Source: Acidovorax kalamii
GTDB lineage: Bacteria > Pseudomonadota > Gammaproteobacteria > Burkholderiales > Burkholderiaceae_C
Assembly (NCBI RefSeq): GCF_002245625.1
Contig: NZ_NOIG01000011.1
Location: 531,398 to 595,397, forward strand
Length of the DNA stretch: 64,000 nt
Direction of reading: 5' to 3'
The notes under the pieces were generated by a model. It was not told the origin of the DNA and searched no databases. It saw nothing but the letters and a program-made list of their open reading frames with translations. Shown here in pieces: positions 22,917 through 31,630 of this stretch (position 1 is the first letter of the stretch; each line of letters begins with the position of its first letter). Position numbers and translations under genes: made by a program.

Positions 22917-24080
22917 TCATGCCGCTGGTTTGACGTCCAGCACGATTTCGGTGAACGAAGGGGCGTCATCGGGGGTGTCGCGTGCCTCCTTCTGGGCCTT
23001 GGCGGCGTTGGCGGCCAGGGAAAAGTCGTTTTGCAGGCGCCACATGAGGTTGGTGGGCGAGTCGGCGTAGGACATGCCTTCCTTGCGGTCGATCTTGGCG
23101 TCCATGATGAGGTGGGCCAGGGCTTCCTCGAAGGTTTGCGAGCCCTCGGCCATGGATTTTTCCATGGCTTCCTTCACGCCCGAGAAATCGCCTTTTTCGA
23201 TCAGGTCCGACACCAGCTTGGTGTTGAGCATGACCTCCACGGCGGGGGCACGGCTTCCGTCCACGGTGCGCACCAGGCGCTGTGAAATGATGGCCTTCAT
23301 GGCCGAGGCCAGGTCACCCAGCATGGTGGGGCGCACTTCCACGGGGTAGAAGCTCAGGATACGGTTGAGCGCGTGGTAGCTGTTGTTGCCATGCAGCGTA
23401 GCCAGGCACAGGTGGCCGGACTGGGCGTAGGCAATAGCGGCCGACATGGTTTCGCGGTCGCGGATTTCGCCGATCAGGATCACGTCGGGCGCCTGGCGCA
23501 GCGCGTTTTTCAAGGCGGTTTGCAGCGATTGCGTGTCGCTGCCGATCTCGCGCTGGTTGACGATGGATTTCTTGTTCTTGAACTGGTACTCGACCGGATC
23601 CTCGATGGTGAGGATGTGCCCCGTCATGGCCTCGTTGCGGGTGTCGATCATGGACGCGAGCGAGGTGCTCTTGCCCGAGCCCGTGGCGCCCACCATGAGG
23701 ATCAGGCCACGTTTTTCCATGATGAGCTCGCGCATCACAGGCGGCAGCCCCAGGGTGTCGAACTCGGGGATCTGCTGCGAGATGAAGCGGATCACCACCG
23801 CATAGCTGCCCCGCTGGCGCATGGCGCTGATACGGAAACGCCCCACGCCGCTGAGCGGCACCCCCATGTTGAGTTCGCCGGTTTCCTCCAGCTCTTCAAT
23901 GCGGTCCGGGGGGACCACTTCGGAGAGCAGGTTGCGCGGCGCGTCGGGCGGCAGGATCTGGTTGTTGATGGGCACGCACTCGCCGTTGATCTTGATCAGC
24001 GCTGGTGCGTTGGCCGACAGGTAGACGTCGGAGGCCTTTTTCTCAGCCATCAGGCGAAGAATTCGTTCCATTGTGCTCAT
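22917..24080 (-). CDS. pilU: Type IV pilus retraction ATPase PilU
   Basis: Secretion-superfamily ATPase of 387 residues that helps power twitching and pilus retraction alongside PilT. Walker A GATGSGKS is at 131-138. The Asp box ILTIEDPVEYQFKNKKSIVNQREIG, Walker B DVILIGEIRDRETM and His box AQSGHLCLATLHGNNS are all intact. The C-terminal extension (QTFEEALAHLIMDAKIDRKEGMSYADSPTNLMWRL) fits PilU better than PilT. No pilT is adjacent. It sits between dapD and dapE, an odd partner for lysine genes but on the same strand with short gaps. Confidence 0.93.
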   Translation of the reverse strand: MSTMERILRLMAEKKASDVYLSANAPALIKINGECVPINNQILPPDAPRNLLSEVVPPDRIEELEETGELNMGVPLSGVGRFRISAMRQRGSYAVVIRFISQQIPEFDTLGLPPVMRELIMEKRGLILMVGATGSGKSTSLASMIDTRNEAMTGHILTIEDPVEYQFKNKKSIVNQREIGSDTQSLQTALKNALRQAPDVILIGEIRDRETMSAAIAYAQSGHLCLATLHGNNSYHALNRILSFYPVEVRPTMLGDLASAMKAIISQRLVRTVDGSRAPAVEVMLNTKLVSDLIEKGDFSGVKEAMEKSMAEGSQTFEEALAHLIMDAKIDRKEGMSYADSPTNLMWRLQNDFSLAANAAKAQKEARDTPDDAPSFTEIVLDVKPAA

Positions 24081-24148
24081 GGTGTGTCCCTCTTGTTGTC
24101 AGTCTCTGTCGGCAGAGCGGCCGAACAGGCCGCCCTTGTGCAGCGGAA

Positions 24149-24982
24149 TCAGTCGCGCAGCAGGTCGTTGATGCTGGTCTTGGAGCGTGTTTGCGCATCG
24201 ACCTGCTTGACGATGATGGCGGCGTACATGCTGTAGGGCGCGCCGTTGGCTGCCGTCTTGGGCAGGTTGCCGCTCACCACCACCGAGCCCGAGGGCACGC
24301 GGCCGTAGCTGATCTCGCCGGTGGCGCGGTTGAAGATCGGGGTGCTCTGGCCGATGTACACGCCCATGCCCAGCACGGAGTTCTCTTCGATCACCACACC
24401 TTCAACCACCTCGGAGCGGGCGCCGATGAAGCAGTTGTCTTCAATGATGGTGGGGCCGGCCTGCAGAGGCTCCAGCACGCCGCCAATGCCCACGCCGCCA
24501 GACAGGTGCACGTTGGCGCCGATCTGTGCGCACGAGCCCACGGTGGCCCAGGTGTCCACCATGGTGCCTTCGCCCACATAGGCGCCGATGTTCACGTATG
24601 AGGGCATCAGGATCGCGCCCTTGGCGATGAAGCTGCCACGGCGGGCCACGGCGGGCGGCACCACGCGCACGCCGGTGGCCTTCATTTCTTCTTCCGTCAG
24701 GTGGGCGAACTTGGTCTGCACCTTGTCATAAAAGCCCAGGTCGCCAGCCTTGACGACTTCGTTGTCCTTCAGGCGGAAGGACAGCAGCACGGCCTTCTTG
24801 ATCCACTGGTGCACGGTCCACTGGCCCACGCCTTCGCGGGTGGCCACGCGCAGCTTGCCGTTGTTCAGCTCGGCGATCACATGCTCGACGGCGTCCTGGA
24901 TTTCCTTGGGCGCGGCGGCAGGTGAGAGGCTGGCGCGGTTGTCCCAGGCGTTGTCGATGATGGTTTGCAGTTGTTGGGTCAT
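24149..24982 (-). CDS. dapD: Tetrahydrodipicolinate N-succinyltransferase
   Basis: Cytoplasmic enzyme of the succinylase branch of lysine biosynthesis, 277 residues. It has a helical N-terminus ([17 protein letters not shown]) followed by a left-handed beta helix built from hexapeptide repeats (about 105-240: [48 protein letters not shown]). The C-terminal [21 protein letters not shown] motif is typical of DapD. It lies 45 bp after dapC and probably shares its transcript. Confidence 0.96.
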   Translation of the reverse strand: MTQQLQTIIDNAWDNRASLSPAAAPKEIQDAVEHVIAELNNGKLRVATREGVGQWTVHQWIKKAVLLSFRLKDNEVVKAGDLGFYDKVQTKFAHLTEEEMKATGVRVVPPAVARRGSFIAKGAILMPSYVNIGAYVGEGTMVDTWATVGSCAQIGANVHLSGGVGIGGVLEPLQAGPTIIEDNCFIGARSEVVEGVVIEENSVLGMGVYIGQSTPIFNRATGEISYGRVPSGSVVVSGNLPKTAANGAPYSMYAAIIVKQVDAQTRSKTSINDLLRD

Positions 24983-25027
24983 GTTGTTGTCTGTCAGTCG
25001 GTCAGTCTGTGGATCGGGATTCAGAAA

Positions 25028-26233
25028 TCAGGCAGTGCGGGACTGGATGAACTGCACAATGCGCAGCGCGGCCTCCACGCACTCTTCGGTTTCGGCCACC
25101 AGGGCCATGCGCACGCGCTGGGCGCCGGGGTTGCTGCCCTGGGCCTCGCGGGCCAGGTAGCTGCCGGGTAGCACCGTGACATTGTATTGAGCCAGCAGGG
25201 CCCGCGCGAACTCGGCATCGGTCATCCCCAGGGCATCCGGTACCTTGGCCCACAGGTAGAAACCGGCGTCGGGCAGGGCTACCTCCATCACGCCTGCCAG
25301 CAGCGGGGTGACCTGGGCAAATTTCTTGCGGTAGCGCGTGCGGTTTTCCACCACATGCTGCTCATCGCCCCAGGCGGCAATGCTGGCGGCCTGCACGATG
25401 GGGCTCATCGCGCTGCCGTGGTAGGTGCGGTAGAGCAAGAAGGACTTGATCAGCGCCGCATCGCCCGCCACAAAGCCGCTGCGCAGGCCGGGCACGTTGC
25501 TGCGTTTGGACAGGCTGGTGAAGGAGATCAGGTTCTTGAAGTCGCGCCGCCCCAGTTTTTCTGCAGCCTGCAGGCCGCCGAGGGGTGGTTCGTCGCGGAA
25601 GTAGATCTCGCTGTAGCACTCGTCCGAAGCAATCACGAAGCCGTAACGGTCGCTCAGCGCGAAGAGTTTTTGCCACTCGCTCAGGGGCATCACGGCGCCA
25701 GTGGGGTTGCCGGGCGAGCACACAAACAGCAGTTGTGTGCGCTCCCACACCGATTCGGGCACCGTGTCCCAGTTCACCGCAAAGTTGCGCGCCGGGTCGC
25801 TGGGGGCGTAATAGGGCTGAGCACCCGCCAGCAGCGCGGCACCTTCATAGATTTGGTAGAACGGGTTGGGGCAGACCACCAGCGGCTGGCCCTTGGAGGG
25901 ATCGATGATGGTCTGTGCGAACGCAAACAGCGCTTCGCGTGAACCGTTGACGGGCAGGACCTGGGTGCCCCCATCCAGGGTGAGTGCATAGCGCTGGTTC
26001 AGCCAGCGTGTGAAGGCCTCGCGCAACCGGGGCTCGCCTGCCGTGGCGGGGTAGCTGGCCAATCCTTCCAGGTTGTTACTAAGTGCATCCTTGATGAACT
26101 GCGGTGTAGTATGGCGCGGTTCACCCATGCCCAGGCTGATGGGGCTGTAGGCCGCCGGGGGCGTGACCCCCGCAAAGAGTTGCCGCAGCCGCTCGAACGG
26201 GTAGGGCTGAAGGTGGGAGAGCAGGGGGTTCAT
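25028..26233 (-). CDS. dapC: Succinyldiaminopimelate transaminase
   Basis: PLP-dependent fold-type I aminotransferase of 401 residues. The PLP lysine lies in FTSLSKRSNVPGLRSGFVAG. CSPGNPTGAVMPL (substrate/PLP asparagine) and IASDECYSEIYF (aspartate and tyrosine) are present, as is a C-terminal arginine region (GSNPGAQRVRMALVAE). Being first in an operon with dapD and dapE supports the DapC assignment over other class I aminotransferases. It is divergent from the chemotaxis receptor with a 172-bp gap. Confidence 0.93.
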   Translation of the reverse strand: MNPLLSHLQPYPFERLRQLFAGVTPPAAYSPISLGMGEPRHTTPQFIKDALSNNLEGLASYPATAGEPRLREAFTRWLNQRYALTLDGGTQVLPVNGSREALFAFAQTIIDPSKGQPLVVCPNPFYQIYEGAALLAGAQPYYAPSDPARNFAVNWDTVPESVWERTQLLFVCSPGNPTGAVMPLSEWQKLFALSDRYGFVIASDECYSEIYFRDEPPLGGLQAAEKLGRRDFKNLISFTSLSKRSNVPGLRSGFVAGDAALIKSFLLYRTYHGSAMSPIVQAASIAAWGDEQHVVENRTRYRKKFAQVTPLLAGVMEVALPDAGFYLWAKVPDALGMTDAEFARALLAQYNVTVLPGSYLAREAQGSNPGAQRVRMALVAETEECVEAALRIVQFIQSRTA

Positions 26234-26405
26234 GGTGCGACATTATGGGCGATGGCCACTGTGCAAAGGCCTGTGCGCCAGGTGTGGCCAGGCCGTCAGG
26301 CGCCGCTGCGGAAGCAGGCCTGTCGCCCCGGGGGCCCTGTGTCAATCCGACGTAAGAGCGGGGACATAGCATCCGCCGCTGGAAAGAACCATAACAGGAG
26401 ACAAG

Positions 26406-27890
26406 ATGTCTGGATTTCTACCACTGCGCCCCGGACTCTGGTGGATGCGCAGATGGCACCTGCCCGGCAAACTGGTGACGCTGGGTGTGTTGATGGCGGT
26501 GGTGCTGGTTGCCACCGCTGCGGCGCCGGGATGGGGCGGGGCAGTGGGGGCTTTGGCCTTGCTCTATGGGCTGTTGGCGCTGTACCTGAGTCTGTCGTCC
26601 GACCTAGAGGGGCTGTCCCGCGCCATGGAAAAGACCACCCAAGGCGATCTCAGTACCCGTGCCGGTGTGTACGGCCAGGACGAAGTGGGGGCCATGGCGC
26701 AGTCGCTGGACCAGATGGTGCTCACCCTGTCGTCCATGGTGGCCGACATCCGCAGCAATGCGGCCCTGGTAGCCCATGCGGGCCAGAGCCTGGCACAAGG
26801 CAACCGCTCGCTGGCCGACCGCACCGAGCAGCAGGCCGCCAACCTGGAGCAGACCGCTGCCAGTGTCGAGCAGCTCTCGTCGGCCGTGCAGAACAACGCC
26901 CAGACCGCCCGCAGCGCCGATGCGCGGGCGGCCGATGTGCGCAAGGCGGCCGATGCGGGTGCCGAGGCCATGGCCCGGGCGGTCCAGTCGGTGGAGGCCA
27001 TCCAGCAGGGCGCCCGCCGCATGACCGAAATCATTGGCGTCATCGACAGCATTGCCTTCCAGACCAACATCCTCGCGCTGAACGCTGCGGTGGAGGCAGC
27101 TCGGGCGGGCGAGCAGGGCCGGGGCTTTGCCGTGGTGGCGGGTGAGGTGCGTACCCTGGCCAAACGCTCGGGCGATGCGGCACGCGAGATCCGGGAGCTG
27201 ATCGGCGCCTCGGTGAGCCAGGTCGAGGCCAGCGCCGGGTTGATCCGCTCGGCAGGGGATGGGATTGCCAACATGGCGGGCGGTATTCGCAGTGTGGCCG
27301 CCAGCATGACGGAAATTTCCGGCTCCAGTGCAGAGCAAAGCACAGGGCTGAGCGAGGTGAGTTCGGCCGTGCAGCAGCTGGACCAGATCACCCAGCACAA
27401 CGCGCAGATGGTGGGCCAGGCGGTGGCGCAGGCCGAGGCGCTGGAGCAGCGTGCCTCCACCCTGTCTCGGGCGGTGGCGGCATTCCGGTTGCAGCAGGGC
27501 ACGGCCGATGAAGCGGTGGCCTTGGTCCAGAAGGCCGTGGCCCTCTACAAAACCACCTCGCAGGAGCAGTTCCTGCGCAGCCTGACGGACAAGAACCAGC
27601 CGTACCACGATCGGGACATGTATGTGTTTGTGCTGGACAGCGCAGGGACCTACCGGGCGTTTGGGGGCAACCCCGCCAAGGTGGGCACCCGGGTGCAGGA
27701 CATCCCCGGCATTGCGGGCGACCGGCTGGTGAGCGACATCGTGGCGCAGGCCGACCGGGCCCCTGGCTGGGTGGAGTACGACATCAACAACCCGGCCACG
27801 GGTGCGGTGCAGACCAAGATGTCTTATGTGAGCCGTGTGGGGGACTTGTACGTAGGCTGTGGGGTCTACAAGTCGCTGGCGGCCCGTTGA
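26406..27890 (+). CDS. Methyl-accepting chemotaxis protein with C-terminal Cache domain
   Basis: Chemoreceptor of 494 residues. Two hydrophobic spans (about 22-42 and 46-62) are separated by only a few residues, so there is almost no periplasmic domain. A HAMP segment (about 65-115) follows, then the signalling helix bundle with the tip [33 protein letters not shown]. Residues about 372-494 form a Cache-like sensor ([54 protein letters not shown]). The sensor is therefore at the cytoplasmic end, unlike classic receptors, and may sense an internal signal. A good AGGAG precedes the ATG. No che genes are nearby. Confidence 0.92.
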   Translation: MSGFLPLRPGLWWMRRWHLPGKLVTLGVLMAVVLVATAAAPGWGGAVGALALLYGLLALYLSLSSDLEGLSRAMEKTTQGDLSTRAGVYGQDEVGAMAQSLDQMVLTLSSMVADIRSNAALVAHAGQSLAQGNRSLADRTEQQAANLEQTAASVEQLSSAVQNNAQTARSADARAADVRKAADAGAEAMARAVQSVEAIQQGARRMTEIIGVIDSIAFQTNILALNAAVEAARAGEQGRGFAVVAGEVRTLAKRSGDAAREIRELIGASVSQVEASAGLIRSAGDGIANMAGGIRSVAASMTEISGSSAEQSTGLSEVSSAVQQLDQITQHNAQMVGQAVAQAEALEQRASTLSRAVAAFRLQQGTADEAVALVQKAVALYKTTSQEQFLRSLTDKNQPYHDRDMYVFVLDSAGTYRAFGGNPAKVGTRVQDIPGIAGDRLVSDIVAQADRAPGWVEYDINNPATGAVQTKMSYVSRVGDLYVGCGVYKSLAAR

Positions 27891-27947
27891 CGGGGTGATT
27901 TTTCCCTCTGCCCCCGTGGCATGGTCGAAGGGGCGAGCCCCCGGATC

Positions 27948-28589
27948 TCAGCGCGGGTTTTGTTCCCTGAGCTGTCGCGCGCGCTCCATGGCCGCTGCTA
28001 TGGCGGCCTTGCGCGCGTCGGCGGCGCTGGTTGGGGGGCTGGTGGAGTCAGGTGCAGGCGCGTCCATCGCCGCTGCCGGTTCTTCTTCCGCATCTTCCAA
28101 AGGCACCCGCTGGCGATGCTGCTGGTAGCGCGCCCTGGCCTGCTCGGCCAGGGGGGCAGACCACGCGGCCCAGCCGGTGGCTGCGCCGCTAGCGGTTTCC
28201 AGCTGAATGCAGTCCACCGGGCAGACGGGGATACACAGCTCGCACCCGGTGCAATATGGCTCGATCACGGTGTGCATCCGCTTGTTGGAGCCCACGATGG
28301 CGTCTGTGGGGCAGGCCTTGATACACAACGTACAGCCGATGCACCAGGCTTCGTCAATAAAGGCCACAGTGCGCGGGCCTTCCACGCCGTGTTCGGCGCT
28401 CAGTGGCAGCACGGCCTGGCCCGTGATGGCCGCCAGACGCGCCACACCCTCGGAGCCACCGGGCGGGCACTGGTTGATGGCGGCCTCGCCGCTGGCGATG
28501 GCCTGCGCATACGTAGCGCAGTCAGGGTAGCCGCAGCGTGTGCACTGCGTCTGGGGCAGCGCGGCGTCAATCCGCGCTGCAAGTTCCAT
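27948..28589 (-). CDS. RnfB-like ferredoxin subunit (orphan)
   Basis: A 213-residue iron-sulfur protein related to the B subunit of the Rnf electron-transport complex. The N-terminal Fe-S module is [12 protein letters not shown] with a following CPPGG. Two 4Fe-4S ferredoxin motifs follow ([16 protein letters not shown] and [16 protein letters not shown]). The long Ala/Glu-rich C-terminal tail resembles RnfB. It lacks the hydrophobic N-terminal anchor of classical RnfB and no other rnf genes are present, so it may be a soluble electron carrier. It lies 38 bp downstream of the PHA depolymerase gene on the same strand. The start is the first ATG before the conserved module. Confidence 0.87.
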   Translation of the reverse strand: MELAARIDAALPQTQCTRCGYPDCATYAQAIASGEAAINQCPPGGSEGVARLAAITGQAVLPLSAEHGVEGPRTVAFIDEAWCIGCTLCIKACPTDAIVGSNKRMHTVIEPYCTGCELCIPVCPVDCIQLETASGAATGWAAWSAPLAEQARARYQQHRQRVPLEDAEEEPAAAMDAPAPDSTSPPTSAADARKAAIAAAMERARQLREQNPR

Positions 28590-28627
28590 CGGGGCGGCGC
28601 GGGCGGGTTGGGCTTCCGGCTGGCGGA

Positions 28628-30226
28628 TCAAGCCTTGCGCGCCTTGCTGCTGCGGCTGGCGCTGCGGGCCGGGGCTGCCGTGACCGCCGTGGCCTTGGCT
28701 GTACCGAGGTCGGCAGGCGCCGGCTCTGCTGCACCGGTCGGCTGTGCAGCACCCTCTGTCTTCACCCAGCGTGTGGCCACGGTGGCGGTGGGCGCGGCAG
28801 TTTTGGAGGCTGCTGCGCGGGCGCGCGGGGCCGAAGGTGCTGCCTTGGCTGCTTGAGCCGTCTTTGCTGCGGTCTTGGGCTGAGGGGCGGCCTTTGGTTT
28901 GGCAGAGGGCGTTGCTGCCTTGGCCTCGGGCGCAGCGCTGGATGGAGCGGCCTGGGCGCGGGGCAGTTCGTGTTCCAGAATGAACTCGCGCACCTTGGGG
29001 TACACCAGATCGCGCCAGCGGCGGCCGCTGAAGATGCCGTAGTGGCCTGCACCCTTGGCCTCCAGGTGGCGCTGTTCCTTGCGCACGATGCCGCTGCACA
29101 GGTCGTGGGCGGCTTCGGTCTGGCCCGAGCCGGAGATGTCGTCCAGCTCACCCTCCACGGTGAACAAGGCGGTGGTGGTGATGTCCTGCGGGCGCACGCG
29201 CTCGATCTTGCCCGTGGGCGAGCGCACATCCCAGGTGCCGTTGACCAGCTTGTAGTCCTGGAACACGGTCTGAATGGTTTCCAGGTAGTAGTCCGCATCC
29301 ATGTCCAGCACGGCGTTGTACTCGTCGTAGAACTTGCGGTGGGCCTCGGCGCTGGCGTCGTCGCCCTTGATCAGGTCCTTGAAGTAGTCGTAGTGGCTGT
29401 TGGCATGGCGGTCGGGGTTCATCGCCACAAAACCCGTGTACTGCAGGAAGCCCGGGTACACGCGGCGGCCCGCGCCAGGGAACTTGTCGGGCACGCGGTA
29501 GATGACGTTGTTCTCGAACCACTCGTAGCTGCGGTTCGTGGCCAGGTTGTTCACGGCGGTGGGCGACTTGCGCGCGTCGATGGGGCCGCCCATCATGGTC
29601 ATGGTCAGCGGCGTCTTCTCGCCGCGGCTGGCCATCAGCGATACGGCCGCCAGCACCGGCACGGTGGGCTGGCACACGCTGATCACATGGCAGTTGCCGT
29701 ACTGGCCCTGCAGGTGGCGGATGAATTCCTGCACGTAGTTCACGTAGTCGTCCAGGTGGAACTCCCCCTCGGACAGCGGCACCAGGCGGGCGTTTTTCCA
29801 GTCGGTGATGTAGACCTTGTGGTCCTTGAGCATGGTGCGCACGGTGTCGCGCAGCAAGGTGGCGTAGTGGCCCGACAGGGGCGCCACGATCAGCACCACG
29901 GGCTGGCCCTTGAGCTTGGTGAGCGTGGCGGGGTCGTCCGAAAAGCGCTTGAAGCGGCGCAGCTCGCAGAACGGCTTGTTCACCTCGATGCGCTCATGGA
30001 TGGCGACACCGATGCCGTTCACGTCCACCGTGTGGATGTCGAACGCGGGCTTTTCGTAGTCCTTGCCCAGGCGGTAGAGCAGGTCGTAGCCCGCTGCCAT
30101 GCGCTGGGCTGCCGATGTCTGGCTCAGGGGCGACACCGGGTTGCTGAACAACTTGGAAGCCGCCTGCGCAAAGTCTGTAAAGGGCTCCATCAGGGAGCGC
30201 TGGGTTTCGTAGATGTGGTACAGCAT
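28628..30226 (-). CDS. phaZ: Intracellular PHA depolymerase with Ala/Lys-rich tail
   Basis: Mobilises intracellular poly(3-hydroxybutyrate). It has 532 residues. The catalytic core (to about residue 415) has a nucleophilic cysteine in [10 protein letters not shown] (C185), as in the Cys-type PhaZ1 enzymes, plus [17 protein letters not shown] and the C-terminal histidine region [15 protein letters not shown]. The last 115 or so residues are a low-complexity tail rich in Ala, Lys and Pro ([21 protein letters not shown]), like histone-H1-type or phasin PhaF tails. The usual enzyme ends near residue 420, so the tail is an addition. The start at [16 protein letters not shown] matches family members. 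Confidence 0.93.
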   Translation of the reverse strand: MLYHIYETQRSLMEPFTDFAQAASKLFSNPVSPLSQTSAAQRMAAGYDLLYRLGKDYEKPAFDIHTVDVNGIGVAIHERIEVNKPFCELRRFKRFSDDPATLTKLKGQPVVLIVAPLSGHYATLLRDTVRTMLKDHKVYITDWKNARLVPLSEGEFHLDDYVNYVQEFIRHLQGQYGNCHVISVCQPTVPVLAAVSLMASRGEKTPLTMTMMGGPIDARKSPTAVNNLATNRSYEWFENNVIYRVPDKFPGAGRRVYPGFLQYTGFVAMNPDRHANSHYDYFKDLIKGDDASAEAHRKFYDEYNAVLDMDADYYLETIQTVFQDYKLVNGTWDVRSPTGKIERVRPQDITTTALFTVEGELDDISGSGQTEAAHDLCSGIVRKEQRHLEAKGAGHYGIFSGRRWRDLVYPKVREFILEHELPRAQAAPSSAAPEAKAATPSAKPKAAPQPKTAAKTAQAAKAAPSAPRARAAASKTAAPTATVATRWVKTEGAAQPTGAAEPAPADLGTAKATAVTAAPARSASRSSKARKA

Positions 30227-30365
30227 GGGGCGAAACTCCGATTTGTTGCAGTGCAATATAGCAGCACTTGGTAACAAGCGCATGGAGTAAAACCACCAAT
30301 GCCAAGTCGCCTATGCGACATGCGGGGCCTCCGGCTGCCCGGCCCGTGGCGCCTCGTCAAACTGG

Positions 30366-31451
30366 TCAATGCGGCCGGGGGTCGGTGTTGTCGACCAGCC
30401 AGGCTTCGAACGCCTCGCGCGCCGAATTGCGCAGCGCCGCGCGGAAGGCGGTCTTGTTGCTCAGGTACAGACAGTGGCGCATCACCGTGTAGGGGTTGAA
30501 GCTGCCCTGGGGGTTCTGCTCCTCGAAGTGCTGCTTGTAGCGCTTGACCACGCCGATGGTCTCGCGCATCAGGGTGTTGAAGCGCGCGCGTGTCATGCGC
30601 GGCGACCAGGCCTGGATGTCGTCCACAAACCCATCGACCTTGGAGGGTTCGAACTCGAAGTCCTTGAAGAAATGGGTGGCGATCTTGAGGAAGGTGAAGG
30701 CGTTCAGCTCGCTGCTGCCGCCTGCCGCCTTGTGGGGGGCCTGCGCGTCGGCAGGGGCGTCCAGCGCAGTGTCGGCAGTCTCGTCGGGGGCTTGCAACAG
30801 CTCGGCCGCCGTGGCGTCGCGGATCTGCAGGAACTCCCGGTCGGCCAGCTCGAACAAGGCCGACAGCACATTGATGCGCCGCTTGAGCTGCTGCGGGATG
30901 GATTTCTTGTACTTGATCTTGTGGTCCAGCACGCTCCAGGAGTCCTGGATGATGGTGCGCACCTGCAGCTCGAACGCCCAGTGGGCATAGGCCGCGTGTT
31001 CCGGCAAGTCGCGCTCTGCGGCGCCCAGGCGCAGATCCAGGTGCAGGCCCTTGTAGCCAAACGATGCCTCGGTGCTCTCCACGGCCGCAACCTTGTCCGT
31101 GACGTCAATCACCGCAAAACGGGCGCGCATGATCTGCGCCACCTTCTCCAATTCGTCCCCATACAGGCACACCACCCGCACCCCGATGAGGTCGGAGATG
31201 TAGCTCTGGATGTCATAGGGCGTGTTGCTTTCTTCCAGCGCCGGGCGGTACTTGCGCACAAATTTTCGGATGCACTCGTCGGCATCCTTCACGCGGCCTT
31301 CCACCTTGGCGATGTCGATGCCCCCCGCTTGCGCCACCGCAGCCGCCACCAGGCTGGTGATGGCAGTGCATGCGGCCTGCAGCGCCGTGGCCTGTTGCGC
31401 GTAGTAGGTGCGAAACTGTGATTCTTCCAGGTCAAAGTCAAGTGATGCCAT
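30366..31451 (-). CDS. RelA/SpoT-domain protein (putative alarmone synthetase)
   Basis: A 361-residue protein with one nucleotidyltransferase domain of the RelA/SpoT type and no HD hydrolase, TGS or ACT domain. Domain motifs are RVKDADECIRKFVRKY, SYISDLIGVRVVCLYGDEL (metal aspartate), SFGYKGLHLDLRL (guanine-stacking tyrosine) and FELQVRTIIQDSWSVLDHKIKYK (catalytic glutamate), so it looks catalytically competent. The extra C-terminal 150 residues have no family I recognise. Most likely it makes (p)ppGpp, but relatives can use other acceptors or be toxins. The start is the ATG of MASLDFDLEE; it is divergent from the GGDEF-EAL gene. Confidence 0.85.
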   Translation of the reverse strand: MASLDFDLEESQFRTYYAQQATALQAACTAITSLVAAAVAQAGGIDIAKVEGRVKDADECIRKFVRKYRPALEESNTPYDIQSYISDLIGVRVVCLYGDELEKVAQIMRARFAVIDVTDKVAAVESTEASFGYKGLHLDLRLGAAERDLPEHAAYAHWAFELQVRTIIQDSWSVLDHKIKYKKSIPQQLKRRINVLSALFELADREFLQIRDATAAELLQAPDETADTALDAPADAQAPHKAAGGSSELNAFTFLKIATHFFKDFEFEPSKVDGFVDDIQAWSPRMTRARFNTLMRETIGVVKRYKQHFEEQNPQGSFNPYTVMRHCLYLSNKTAFRAALRNSAREAFEAWLVDNTDPRPH

Positions 31452-31630
31452 GTGCGGGGTGCGCAGAATGCGCCGAATTGAAAACCAACCACCAAGGAGT
31501 GCCGAAGCTCTGGTGCAGGACCGGGCCAATCAGGGCAATGCCTGCCGGCGCAGAGCTTGCCCCAGCTGCCAAACAGCACTTGGCGGCGCTGAACGCAGGC
31601 CCATAATGGTGCACGCCTTGGTGCCTTGCC

